Under the pieces are notes generated by a model. That model searched no databases, was not told where the DNA came from, and was given only the letters and a program-made list of their open reading frames with translations. This document shows, piece by piece, positions 16,991 through 27,800 of a stretch of DNA of 64,000 nt (its first letter is position 1; each line of letters starts with the position of its first letter). The stretch is from Verrucomicrobiales bacterium (GTDB lineage Bacteria > Verrucomicrobiota > Verrucomicrobiia > Limisphaerales > J093): assembly GCA_024233305.1 (NCBI GenBank), contig JACKPV010000033.1, positions 124,001 through 188,000 of the forward strand, given 5' to 3'. Position numbers and translations under genes: made by a program.

Positions 16991-18195
16991 CCCGTCCGCG
17001 GCCGCACCACCCGCGCCGCCACCGCCAGCGCGCCGAACACCAGCAGGGACGCCATGAAAAACGGCGCTCCCGGGAGGTGAACCACGGCCGACGGACGCAC
17101 GAAATAACCGAACAGGCCCGTCGCCAGCGGGGGCCCCAGGATGCCCGCCACGCTGGCCAGACTCGACAGCGCGCCCTGCACACTCCCCTGCTCGTTCGCC
17201 TGCACCAACCGCGAGATCAACCCCTGGGCCGAGGGCGATGCCAGCCCGCCGAACGCGCCGAACACCAGAATCACGTAAATCATCCAACCCTCCGTCGCCA
17301 GTCCGTAGCCCGCCATCGCCAGCGCGCTGATGGTCAGCCCGATCAAAATCCCCCGCGCCTCCCCGATGCGCGGGATGATCCACCGCACCAACCCGCCCTG
17401 CACGATCATGGCTGACGCGCCGACCACGGCGAGCGACAGCCCCGTCTGGCCCACCGTCCAGTGATAGCGATGGCCGGTGTAGAGCACCCACGTGCTGTGC
17501 AGCGAGGTTTGCGCCACGTGCAACAGGAAGAACGTGGCGGCCAGCCCGAGAACCATCGGATAGCGACGCAGCGCGAGGAGAGCGCCCACCGGATTCGACC
17601 GCTTCCAGGAGAAGCCGCGGCGATGCTCGGGCGGCAGCGATTCCGGCAGCACCCAAAACCCGTAAAACCAGTTCAGCAACGTCAGGCCCGCCGCCACCAG
17701 AAACGGCACCCGCAGACCGATGTCACCGAGCAACCCGCCCAAAGCCGGCCCGGCGATGAAGCCCAGCCCGAATGTGGCCCCGATCAAACCGAAGTTCTGC
17801 GCCCGTTTCGCCGGCGGCGTCACGTCCGCCATGTAGGCGGTCGCCGTGGTCATGCTCGCCCCGGTCAACCCCGAGACCGCCCGCGCCAGAAAGAACCACC
17901 CCAGGCCGGGCGCCCAGGCCAGCAGCAGATAATCCAGCCCGGACCCCAGCAGCGAGAACAACAACACGGGGCGGCGGCCGAACCGGTCCGCGAGGCTTCC
18001 CAACAGCGGGGCAAAGGCGAACTGCATCAGGGAATACAACGCCACCAGCAACCCGAACGTGTGCGAAGCCGCCGACACGTCCCCGCCGGACAGCCGCTCG
18101 ATCAGCCGCGGCAGGATCGGAATGATCAAGCCCACCCCGAGGACATCGAGGAACAACGTGATCAGAATGAAGACGACGGCGGGCCGACGGTTCAT
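16972..18195 (-). CDS. MFS transporter, TetA-like drug exporter family
   Basis: 407 residues with 12 predicted membrane helices. The first helix FILITLFLDVLGVGLIIPILPRL and the following ADRFGRRPVLLFSLLGSG loop are the signature of the TetA/DHA1 group. GGLASPSAQGLISRLVQANEQGSVQGAL near residue 330 is the matching C-terminal motif. Probably a proton-coupled exporter of small molecules; substrate unknown. The ATG at 18195 gives the standard N-terminus. Divergent from the dicarboxylate symporter. Confidence 0.87.
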   Translation of the reverse strand: MNRRPAVVFILITLFLDVLGVGLIIPILPRLIERLSGGDVSAASHTFGLLVALYSLMQFAFAPLLGSLADRFGRRPVLLFSLLGSGLDYLLLAWAPGLGWFFLARAVSGLTGASMTTATAYMADVTPPAKRAQNFGLIGATFGLGFIAGPALGGLLGDIGLRVPFLVAAGLTLLNWFYGFWVLPESLPPEHRRGFSWKRSNPVGALLALRRYPMVLGLAATFFLLHVAQTSLHSTWVLYTGHRYHWTVGQTGLSLAVVGASAMIVQGGLVRWIIPRIGEARGILIGLTISALAMAGYGLATEGWMIYVILVFGAFGGLASPSAQGLISRLVQANEQGSVQGALSSLASVAGILGPPLATGLFGYFVRPSAVVHLPGAPFFMASLLVFGALAVAARVVRPRTGQRPVG

Positions 18196-18351
18196 GGCAG
18201 CGTGTGCAGGCCCCGGCCGGATCCGTCCCCGGAGGAAGGCATCCCTGGCCCGCGGTGCGCGCCGCACGCTAACATCCCGGCCCGCCCGGTCAATCCGTCG
18301 GTCTCAATTCGCCGTGGACCTGCCGCCGCCCCTTCCCTTAGCCTCGTCAGC

Positions 18352-19680
18352 GTGACACAGCATACGCAACCCGCCGACCGCCTCGCCGCCCGCATCATGT
18401 GGGGCATGGTGCTCGGCCTGCTCGCCGGGATCGCCTGCCGCCTCGCGCTGTGGCTGCAACCCACCTTCAAGGAAGAGGCGCAGTGGGTCGCGGAACAGGT
18501 GCTCGATCCCTTCGGCCAGATCTTCCTTCGCACGCTCTTCTTCATCGTGGTGCCGCTGGTGTTCGCCTCGCTCACCCTCGGCGTGGTGCAGCTGGGCCGG
18601 CTCGACAAACTCGGGCCCCTGGCCGGGAAGACCTTCTTCGTGTTCGGCCTGAACATGGCGGTGGGCGTCGCCCTTGGTCTGGTGATCATGAACACGGTCA
18701 AACCGGGACACCGCCTCGACGAAGGCACCCGGCAGGAGCTGGTCGAACGCTATTCCGGCGAGGCCCAAAAAGCCGTGCAGGCCGCCGAGGAACGCCCGAA
18801 GCTCACCTTCCGCAACCTCGTCGAGATGTTCATGCCGCGGAACCTCCTCCAGGCGGTCGTTGATTTCCAAATCCTCCCCCTCATCGTCTTCGCCCTGCTG
18901 GTCGGCGCGGCGGGCACCCAGCTTGATGACCAGCGCCAGGGCGTCGTCCGCGAAGGCCTCGCCATCATGGTCGACCTGTCCACCCGCATCGTGCGGTTCG
19001 CCATGCTGCTCGCCCCCTTCGCCGTCGCCGCCATGATGGCCAGCCTCGTGGTCAAGATGGGCCTGGACATCCTCGGCGCCCTCGGCCTCTTCGTCCTTTG
19101 CGTGCTGGGGGGCATCGCGATCCATCTGTTCGGCACCATGACCCTCTGGATCAAGTTCATCGGGCGCCGTCCCCCGGCGGCCTTTTTCAAGGCCATCCGC
19201 ACCGTGCTCGTCACCGCTTTCTCGACCAGTTCCAGCAGCGCCACCCTGCCGACCACCATCGCCGTGGCGCGGCAGAACCTCGGCGTGTCGGCCAGCACCG
19301 CCGGGTTCGTCCTGCCGCTCGGCGCCACGATGAACATGAGCGGCACGGCGCTCTACGAAGGTTGCGTCATCCTGTTCATCGCCCAGGCCTTCGGCGCCGA
19401 CCTCTCCCTGATGAGCCAGGTCACCCTCCTCGTGCTTACCGTCCTGAGCGCCGTCGCGGTCGCCGGCATCCCCGGCGCCTCCATCCCCGTAATGGTCGGC
19501 CTGCTCGCCAGCTTCCAGGTCCCCCCCGACGGCATCCTGCTGATCCTCGGCGTCGACCGCATCCTCGACATGGCGCGCACGGTGCTGAACGTGGGCGCGG
19601 ATCTCGTGGCCGCTTGCCTCGTGGATCGCTGGACGACATCGGACGACAACGAACTGGTCGCCGGCGCCACCACGTCCTGA
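18352..19680 (+). CDS. Dicarboxylate/amino acid:cation symporter (DAACS family)
   Basis: 442 residues of the GltP/DctA family, using a cation gradient to take up glutamate, aspartate or C4-dicarboxylates. Seen: the serine-rich hairpin TAFSTSSSSATLPTT, the GATMNMSGTALYEG motif, IPGASIPVMVGLL, and the substrate-binding helix DRILDMARTVLNVGADL. The start is uncertain: GTG at 18352 gives a short cytoplasmic lead, ATG at 18397 would begin inside the first helix. The frame is open upstream only because of GC bias. Confidence 0.9.
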   Translation: MTQHTQPADRLAARIMWGMVLGLLAGIACRLALWLQPTFKEEAQWVAEQVLDPFGQIFLRTLFFIVVPLVFASLTLGVVQLGRLDKLGPLAGKTFFVFGLNMAVGVALGLVIMNTVKPGHRLDEGTRQELVERYSGEAQKAVQAAEERPKLTFRNLVEMFMPRNLLQAVVDFQILPLIVFALLVGAAGTQLDDQRQGVVREGLAIMVDLSTRIVRFAMLLAPFAVAAMMASLVVKMGLDILGALGLFVLCVLGGIAIHLFGTMTLWIKFIGRRPPAAFFKAIRTVLVTAFSTSSSSATLPTTIAVARQNLGVSASTAGFVLPLGATMNMSGTALYEGCVILFIAQAFGADLSLMSQVTLLVLTVLSAVAVAGIPGASIPVMVGLLASFQVPPDGILLILGVDRILDMARTVLNVGADLVAACLVDRWTTSDDNELVAGATTS

Positions 19681-19748
19681 CCGGTCAGGAGCGCTCCCAG
19701 CGCCGGGCTCCCCGGACCCCCGACCTTGCCTCCCGCAACGACCGCCCT

Positions 19749-20594
19749 CTACGCCGCGTCGCCCGCGGGCCCTTTGAACTCGATGAAACGTCGCCGCAAC
19801 TGGTCGTCCTCCGCCCGCACCAGCCAGTAGCCTTTCTGCTTCGATCCGTCGTGGTTTCCACGCGAACGGGCGCAGCAGACGTTGGTAACCACGTCCGCCC
19901 GCTGGAAACGGTGTTCGGTCAATCCGTGCCAGTGCCCGCTGAACACGCCGCGCAGGTTGAACCCGAGGAACCGCCGCAGAACGTCCTCCGCATTTCGGGG
20001 CGCCATCTGCACTCCGGCCGCCAACGGAAAGTGGGTGAACAAAACGGTCGGCCGCGCACGATCCAGGGCCGGCAGGGTTTCATCCAACCATCGCAGCGTC
20101 GTCGGCTGCACCTCCGTGTCCTGCCAGTCCGTGCCCTGCGTCGAATCGATGCCCACGAACTGCCATCCCGCATGGGCGAAGGTGTAGTTCAGGCGGTCGG
20201 GGAACAGGGCTTCATACGCCTCGCGGTCGATCGCCGAGCGATAATCGTGATTGCCGATCTGCGCGTACACGGGAACGCCAAGGCGCACGAAATGGTCGCG
20301 GATGGCCTCGAGATTGTGGCGTTCACCCGTCTCCGCCAGATCGCCCACCAGCAGCGCGAAGCCCACGCCCTCGTGCCCTTTCATCTGACTCACCAGGGCC
20401 TCGAACCACGGATCACACTCCGCGCTCAAATGGTGCAAATCGTTCGCCACAAGAAACCGGAACGACTCCTCGCCCCCCATCCCGCGGGCCCCCCGGGCCC
20501 CCGGCCAGCAGCCGGCAGCCAGCAACGCGGCCAAGGGAAGACGCCCCAGCATTTCGCGCCGGGAGAGTCGCGCGGATCGGGAGGATGGGTTCAT
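19749..20594 (-). CDS. Tat/lipoprotein-type exported metallophosphoesterase
   Basis: 281 residues. The N-terminus combines a twin-arginine motif (LSRREMLGR) with a possible lipobox LLAAGC, so it is exported and perhaps lipid-anchored. The calcineurin-like phosphoesterase core shows motif I as VANDLHH (an Asn for the more usual Ser/Thr), GDLAETGE, GNHDYRS near residue 120, and FTHFPLAAG then FSGHWHGLTE for the His ligands. Likely a phosphomonoesterase or diesterase in the periplasm. Downstream of the PEP-CTERM gene on the same strand with a hairpin between. Confidence 0.85.
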   Translation of the reverse strand: MNPSSRSARLSRREMLGRLPLAALLAAGCWPGARGARGMGGEESFRFLVANDLHHLSAECDPWFEALVSQMKGHEGVGFALLVGDLAETGERHNLEAIRDHFVRLGVPVYAQIGNHDYRSAIDREAYEALFPDRLNYTFAHAGWQFVGIDSTQGTDWQDTEVQPTTLRWLDETLPALDRARPTVLFTHFPLAAGVQMAPRNAEDVLRRFLGFNLRGVFSGHWHGLTEHRFQRADVVTNVCCARSRGNHDGSKQKGYWLVRAEDDQLRRRFIEFKGPAGDAA

Positions 20595-20666
20595 GCCGTC
20601 GAACCCAAACGCCGACGGCGCCGCCTGTCAAGCCGGCCCGCGAATCGACCAGGGCCGGAACACAGA

Positions 20667-20688
20667 AGCGGCGGACCTTGCCGCCGCT
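20667..20688 (-). terminator. Hairpin after the PEP-CTERM gene
   Basis: A perfect 8-bp stem (agcggcgg at 20667-20674 with its complement at 20681-20688) and a 6-nt loop, 32 bases after the stop of the PEP-CTERM gene. On the minus strand it runs into a modestly T-rich tract, so termination is likely but not certain. Confidence 0.45.
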
Positions 20689-20720
20689 CCACGAATCCAG
20701 TCGCGCCACACCCGTCGGGG

Positions 20721-21521
20721 TCAGCCACCCCGCCGACGGCGCGCAAGCGCCACCCCGAGCGCTCCCAGACCGCCCGCCCAGGCCCATTGCCCCGGTTCCG
20801 GAACAATCGCGGACGCACCGCCCAACCGGATTTCCTCGACCCGCGCATCGCTCAACACCTCGTCGAAGAAGAACACGTTGTCGATCAGCCCGTCGAAGGG
20901 TTGGTCGAAGCCGGGATTCCGCCCGATGGTGGTCGTCGTGCGGGAACTCGAGCCCGGCGTCCCCGCGGTCGAGTATTGGACCCCGTCCACGTTCAACACC
21001 ACCGTGCCCGCGGCGCTATCGTAGCGCACCGCCACGAAGGTCCAGGCATCGGCCACCACCGGCGAGCCACCCAGGACACCGACCCCGCTGAACGCCGACC
21101 ACCGCAGACCGCTGCCCCCCCGGGTATCAAGGTCCAGCGTGCGGTCGAACCCGCCGTTATCGTGGGAAATCAACCCACGAACGGAACCACTGGCGCCGAT
21201 GGTGGAGGCCTTGAACCAAGCGCCGAAGGTTACCTGTGGCAGGGACGCGGGATTCAGGTTGATCGGCACGGTCAGGTAATTGTTGTTGGCCGCCGTGAAC
21301 TGATAGGCGCTGCCCTCGTATCCGCCGGCCGCAACCGTGGGTGGATTCGGCCCGGGCGTGCCGTCGTTCCCGCTGCCGCTGACATCGTTGGCGTTGCCCT
21401 CAAAAGGGTAGAAACCGATCAGCGCCGCCTGACCCGAAACAGTGCCGGCCAGGGCCAGCGCCATACCCCGCAGCCACCATGTCATAACCCCGGACTTCTG
21501 CATCACCTGATTCATGGGCAT
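20721..21521 (-). CDS. Exported LamG-domain protein with PEP-CTERM sorting signal
   Basis: 266 residues: signal peptide (to about VSGQAA), a LamG/concanavalin-like domain (about 45-235; SGSGNDGTPG, VTFGAWFKAS, WTFVAVRYDS, FDGLIDNVFFFDEVLS) and a C-terminal PEP-CTERM sorting tag (VPEP at about 240, a hydrophobic helix WAWAGGLGALGVAL and a terminal ARRRR cluster). Such proteins are processed by an exosortase and delivered to the outer surface, often with exopolysaccharide. No exosortase is in the window. The start is ambiguous among ATGs at 21521, 21515, 21503 and 21485; none has a strong ribosome binding site. Confidence 0.85.
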   Translation of the reverse strand: MPMNQVMQKSGVMTWWLRGMALALAGTVSGQAALIGFYPFEGNANDVSGSGNDGTPGPNPPTVAAGGYEGSAYQFTAANNNYLTVPINLNPASLPQVTFGAWFKASTIGASGSVRGLISHDNGGFDRTLDLDTRGGSGLRWSAFSGVGVLGGSPVVADAWTFVAVRYDSAAGTVVLNVDGVQYSTAGTPGSSSRTTTTIGRNPGFDQPFDGLIDNVFFFDEVLSDARVEEIRLGGASAIVPEPGQWAWAGGLGALGVALARRRRGG

Positions 21522-21827
21522 TACGAATAGTGATGGCCGCCACAATGTCAAGCTCACCACAGCCCCCCGCCTCAGAGAGGCCTTCAAGGGCCGGCGCACG
21601 AGCGTTCAGCCCTGTCCCCCCGGGCGCCCGAATCCCCCCTGCCGCCGAACGCGTGCTTGACAGGCCCGGCGGAACCGAAGAAAGGTCGCACCAAGGGTGA
21701 CCAAGGGACAGGCAAATTCGTGGAACAGCCGGCGCGTTGGGAGGCGTTATCTGGCGGTTCGTTCGCCCCGCTGCTCCCACCCCCTCTCCTCCCTCCTGCC
21801 TCCGCAACCCGCTCCCATCTCAAACCC

Positions 21828-24800
21828 ATGAGAAACCGATCCGATCGAACTGCCTTCCTCGCCCTGCCGCTCCCCCTGCTGACCGCCCGTCGGCTTCTCA
21901 GGCCGATGGCGGCCGGACTGGCGCTGATGGGCGCACCGCTCCACGCGCAATCGGTGATCCTGCACGAGGACTTCGACGGCCCCTTTCCCGGGACCTGGGC
22001 CATCGGCGACAACGATGCGACCGACGGCGCCGCGTTTTGGGGAAGCGTGGACGTCGCCTTCGGCGGGCAGGGCAGCCATTCAGGCGGTCACAAGGGCTAC
22101 TGCGCGGCGACGGGTTTTCGCGGGGAAGCCGCCGCCCCCCGCTATCGGGATTCAATGTCAGCGCACCTGTCGCAGTCCGTCGATCTGTCGGGCTACCTCG
22201 GGGCTACGCTGTCGTTCTGGTACAAGATGCCGTCGATCGAGTCCTGTTGTGATGGCGCGGAAGTCTGGATGGACGGCATCGACAGCGTGCGGGTGTGGTC
22301 CGCGAGCGATCCGGTTGCCGATTGGACCGAAGTGACGATTGACCTGGCGCCGTTCCTGGGCGGCTCGCCGACGTTGCGATTCCAGTTCACCTCGGACCAA
22401 ACCGTCACCGCTGAGGGCATCTACCTGGATGACATCACGGTCACCGGGATCAGCCGTCCGCCGAACGACGATTGCGGGGAGGGCCTCCCGCTGCGCAACG
22501 AGGTCCCCGTAACGTTGAACACCCTGGGAGCGGAAGATGACGGGCGCGCCCCGGCCTGCCAGGCACAGTTCGGCAAAGGGGTCTGGTTCACCATCTCCCC
22601 GGCGTTGAACGGCACGGTCGAGATCGACACCTGCGGCAGTGACTTCGACACCGTGATCCAGGTTTACGAAGGCGCTCTGTGCCGGACGTTGAGCGAGGTC
22701 GCGGACGGCTGCAACGATGACAACGGTCCGGTCTGCGCCACCCCGCAGGCCAGCGTGCGGTTCGGAGTGACGGGTGGGACGCCGTATCAGATTCTGGTCG
22801 GAGGGTATCGTGGCGCCGGGGGAAACCTGCAGGTGACGGCCCGCTGGGTGGACGATTCCCCGCGCATCACCGCCCAGCCGGATTCGCTGACCGTTGCCAT
22901 CGGAGCCCCCGCCCGTTTCGACGTCGTGGCCGAGGGGACGGAGCCGTTGAGTTACCAGTGGTTCCTCGATGGGCAGCCGATCGCCGGTGCGACCGGAGCA
23001 AGCCTGCGAATCGAACGCGTGCTGCCCGGCGATCTCGGGTCCTACACCGTGGAAGTCAGCAATCCGTCGGGGACGGCTTCGAGCCAGCCGGCCGAACTGG
23101 CGCTCCTGGTCGGGGACAAGGTGGATCGATGGGCGGCGGCGGCCATCGGGGCAGCCCTGGAAACCGAGGTTTACACGGCTCTCCGGAGCGCGCTCGCAGC
23201 CGAACGCTTCGAGCCCGAGGAATGGAAGGCCGTGGTGGGATGGGGACTCAATCTCGAGGGCAAGGATCCAAAGCCGGTTTGCCAGATCGTGCGGATTCCC
23301 TGCCTCGCCCCATCCGGTTCGGAACTCGCGGGCATGATCGGCATCATGCTGGGCATCGGCGACTACGAAGACGGCGACCTGGTGTCGCCGCCGCCGGTCA
23401 TCGGCGGGGTGGCGCTCGTCGCGGACCTGCGCGGCGGCCAACGGCAGGTATGGCGGATCCTCTGCGACGCGGAAGGTGTCGGACGCCCCATGGAGCTTGT
23501 GGACGACGGCTGTCTCGCCGAATGGCTGGCGGCCGCCGCGGCGGGAAGGGAGGCGCCCGGCTACGCGGAGATCGTCGAAGATCTGGTGCAGGCCAGCGTC
23601 GATTGCGCCCGCGCGCTGGAGGACGGGGAGGGCCGCGGCAACGCCACCTGTTCGCGCGCCGCGAACGCGATGGGATGGTTTGCGTACTGGGCCATGAGTG
23701 TCTGCCTGCCCGCGGATTGGTCGCCGCCGTTCGGAGGCAGCGCCGCGGCCCGCGGTGGCGCACGCCGCGCGATTTCCGCGGCGGACCCGATGTCGACGAC
23801 GCCGCCGGTGGTGGACGGCACGCGCAGTTGCTGTGGCTACGATCCGAACATCGAAGGCAAACTGGGCGGGCTGCTGGGCGGCGAGGAGGGATTCCCCGCG
23901 GAGGCTGCCGACTGGGTGGTCACCAAGGTGGGGCAGTTGGTCGCAGCCATCGATGACACCAAGGAGTGGTGCGACGTCCTTCCCGAATCGTATGCGGTGC
24001 TGGAAGGCACGGTCGGCGGCCTGGCGCCCGGCGGTTCGTGGTGGGGAAACGCCGGCGGGCTGCCCACGCACTACTCCGCCGAGGACAGCACCTTCACGCA
24101 CAGCAGCCTGGACTGGATCATCGACGTGTCGCCGTTTGCTGCGAACGAGGCCTGGCCCGGTTCGCCCAACTACGCGGTTCTGGCCAGCCAGTTCAACAAC
24201 ACCGACGCGAACGGACGACGAAAGCTCGAGTGCGAGTGGGAGGACCTGCACGTGCCGAACTTCGCCCGCACCTTCCCCGGCGACCGGGTGTGGATTCGGG
24301 GACAGTTCATCTTCGACTGCGGGCATCCGGTGGGTTTGGGCAACCTCGAGGGCTTCCGGTCGGAAATCCATCCCCCGCACGCCCTGGTGACCATGCGCCG
24401 GGAGGGGGCGCCGCTCAACACGGATGGCCTGGCGATGCCGGCCACCGTGGCGCGCGTTTACATCAGCCCCTGGGGCGGTGAGGCCAACAACCCCGACAAC
24501 ATCAACACCGACGGCCGCGTCTGGTCCTCGGGCGCCCAGGGCGAACCGCGCTTCGATGCCGTCAACACGCCGTACCAGTTCCGGATCCCGCTTCCGCGGA
24601 AGCCCAATCACACCGACCTGACCGCGCTGCCGGGAGCGGCCCTGGCCGTCCGCGTGGAACCGGCGCCGGAACTGGCGGGGGCGGGGCTGGCCACCAGCTA
24701 CGGTGGCGGAATGCGTGTCACCCGGCAGGGAACCACCCACCCGTATCTCGATCAGGTCCTCGCGAGCGTCGAGTTGAGCCTCGTGCCGGATCCCACCGAT

Positions 24801-27800
24801 CCGGATTACCTGCTGGTCAAGGTGCCCCTGACCAATGGCCCGATCCCATCCCTGCGTCCCGGAATCAGCCCGATCCAGTTCAAGATCGCCGTGGGCTGGG
24901 ACGACGCGCCGCTGGCCCTCCAGATCAGCGCCTCCATGCCGGTGATGGACAACCTCGGGGAATTCGAGGTGGCCGCCGGGGATGCGCCGGCCGCCATCGC
25001 TCCGGATCATCCCCTCGCCAACGGACGCACCTGGGTTCCCCCGGATCGCCGCACGCGACTGCGTGTCACCGGCCCGGATGCCGCCTGGCAAATCAAGCCC
25101 GTCCGACTCGAACTCACCCGCTTCCACGTCGTCGATGACCACGAGGGGCTGACCTCGGCGGAATTCCGCGTCGTTGCCGGAGCCAACGGGGAATGGCGCA
25201 CCCTGCCCGGTCTCGGCAGCGTCGGTGAGGATGACGATTACTCGATGAACGTCTCCCTCCCTGTGAATGCCTGGACGGATTACACCCCGCATCTGGATTT
25301 CATGGTGGTGGGTTATGAGGAGGACGGCATGGACTACAGCCTCGACCAGGACGACACCCTGGGCCGCCTTTACACCCGTCATGATGGCACCGCCCTGGGC
25401 GTCTCTCCGTCGCCCTATGCCGCGGTGTCCAGCAGCGGGGGCGATTACTGGGTGGACTACCGGATCCTGGATGACGAGGGCTTGTGCGCCACCGATCCGG
25501 CAGATCCGGCGGACGACCTTCCGGAGGGTTCAACGACCATTCTCGCGCCCGGTTCCCGGGCCTTCACCGGGCAGCACGTCGGACCCGCCGACACCGCCGA
25601 CTGGTTTGCCCTCAACGCCACCGACTACCTGACCTTGAGCGCCACCCTGACCGACCGGACAACCGAATCCGCGGATCGCTGCCGGACCTATGACCTCGCC
25701 GTCACCACTGAACGGGCCGTGCTTCCTCCGGATCGGTTCGATGACGGCCTCGTCGCCAACACCCCGTGTGGATCGACTGCGCCGCCGTGGAAGATCGAGG
25801 AGTTCGCCGGGCGCAACGAGGACTGGGAGACAAGTCCGATCCTCACCCTCTGCCCGCCGGCGGTCAACGGGGAGGACTTCGATTGCGGCAACGCAGCCCC
25901 GATGCAGGAGTTCTTCCCCGACAACCTCTGGCTGGACACGTTGAACTTCCACTTCCCCCATCCAGGGATCGAATCCACCCCTGACGTGGACTACTTCCGA
26001 ATCCGGCTCCCGCAGGTAAACGAGCAGTGCGACGCCCCGTGTCCGCCCATTCTGAGCGGCAAGTTCTCCCCCGCGGCCCTCAGTATCCTCATCGAAAGCG
26101 ACCGCGACCGCCCGGTCCTGGTCACGGTGACCAACTTCACCACCGGGTTCGTCCTGGACAACAACCCCGCCACCGCGGTGCCGGATGAGGTCGAACAGAA
26201 CGGGCGCCGCTACTCGATCACCCGCAGCGGGAACAACACACTGATCCAACTCCAATGCCCCCAGGGCAGCGGCGCCTTCGCGGATGGGTTGGTGGGGCTG
26301 GCGCTGTCCGACCCGGAAGGCGGGCGCAACTTCTACAACCTGCGGGCGAGCTACCAGGCGATCGCGTCGTGTGACATCGACAAGCTCCTGGTGAGCCCGG
26401 GCATGCAGGAGTTGATCCTGGGCCGCCTGTTCGGCGCGGTGGACCCGCCGCCGGACATCCGTTTCCTGCCCATGATGACCGTGGCCGACCCGGCGAATGC
26501 CGCCGCCACCCGCGGTCAGAGCCTGCCCTTCATGGATGAGCCCGCCGACAACGGCAACTGGTCGGATCAGGATCGCTGGTTGGTGCTGCTGCCCCGCGGC
26601 CAGACCTCGATGGAGATCGCTGTCGAGGCGCCGCTTGGCGCCGACGCCTTCGAAGTGGGCATCGAATTGCGCAACCTGGATGATCAACCGGTGGCGCAAG
26701 CTGTCGAGGTCGGCAACGCACTCGGCAACCCGCCGGGAGTTGCGGTGGCGCTGCTGGCCGAGACAGGCGGACCGTTGGACGCCAGCACCTCGCGAAGGTA
26801 TCGGCTCCAGACCCAGCAGTTGGAAGGTTGCTTCTATGTCCTGAAAGTCACGCGTCCGCAGCCGGGCGGTCGCTTCTCCTTCCATGCCACGTTCACCAAG
26901 ACCCCGGAAATCACGATGGCACCCGGCGCGCTGGCCTTTGGCAACCGCTGCCAGGGGACGCCTTCCGCACCGCAGTGGATCGAACTGCGCAACAGCGGCG
27001 CCGACGTGCTCACCGTGGCCAATCTCGGCGTCGCCGGCCCGGAGGGACCGGACTTCCGGTTGGCCGCCACGCCGGCGCTGCCCACGGATATTCCTCCGTC
27101 CGGCACGCTGCGGTTTGCGCTGTACTTTCAACCGGGGGCCAACGGGCCCCGGACCGCGGAACTTGTCATTGCCAGCAATGATCCCGACGATCCAGAACTC
27201 CGGGTTCCGCTCACCGGCACCGGACAGGCGGGCGACCTGGCGCCGCCGCGCTTGGACTGCCCGTCCGATCGCATCGTTTACACCTGTTCGAACAGCGCCA
27301 CGGTGAACTACACGGTCACCGCCCTGGACGACTGCGACACCGAACTTGAAGTCGTGTGCCTGCCGCCCTCGGGCTCGGAATTCAGTCGGGGCGCCACGGA
27401 GGTCCGCTGCGAAGTCACCGACAACGCGGGACGGACCGCGGCATGCGCCTTCACCGTCACCGTGCTGGCCGACACCGAACCGCCCGTCATCAGTTGCCCG
27501 GAGCGACGGGTGCTAGAGGCCATGGGACCGGCCGGCGCGCTCGCCTTCTTCAATGTGAACGCCGTCGACAATTCCGGGGGCCCGGTGACGGTCACCTGTT
27601 CGCCGCCATCCGGGTCCTGGTTCCCACCGGGTGAAACGACCGTGACCTGCGAGGCCGTGGACGCCTGCGGCAACCGCGCGCGGTGCGCTTTCGCGATCGT
27701 GGTGAACGAATTCGCGGACCCCCATTATTTCGCCGACACGTTCGACGGCGTGGATTGGCATGAAGCCTGGGCCTCCCCCGGCGCGGCGTTCACCCTCGTC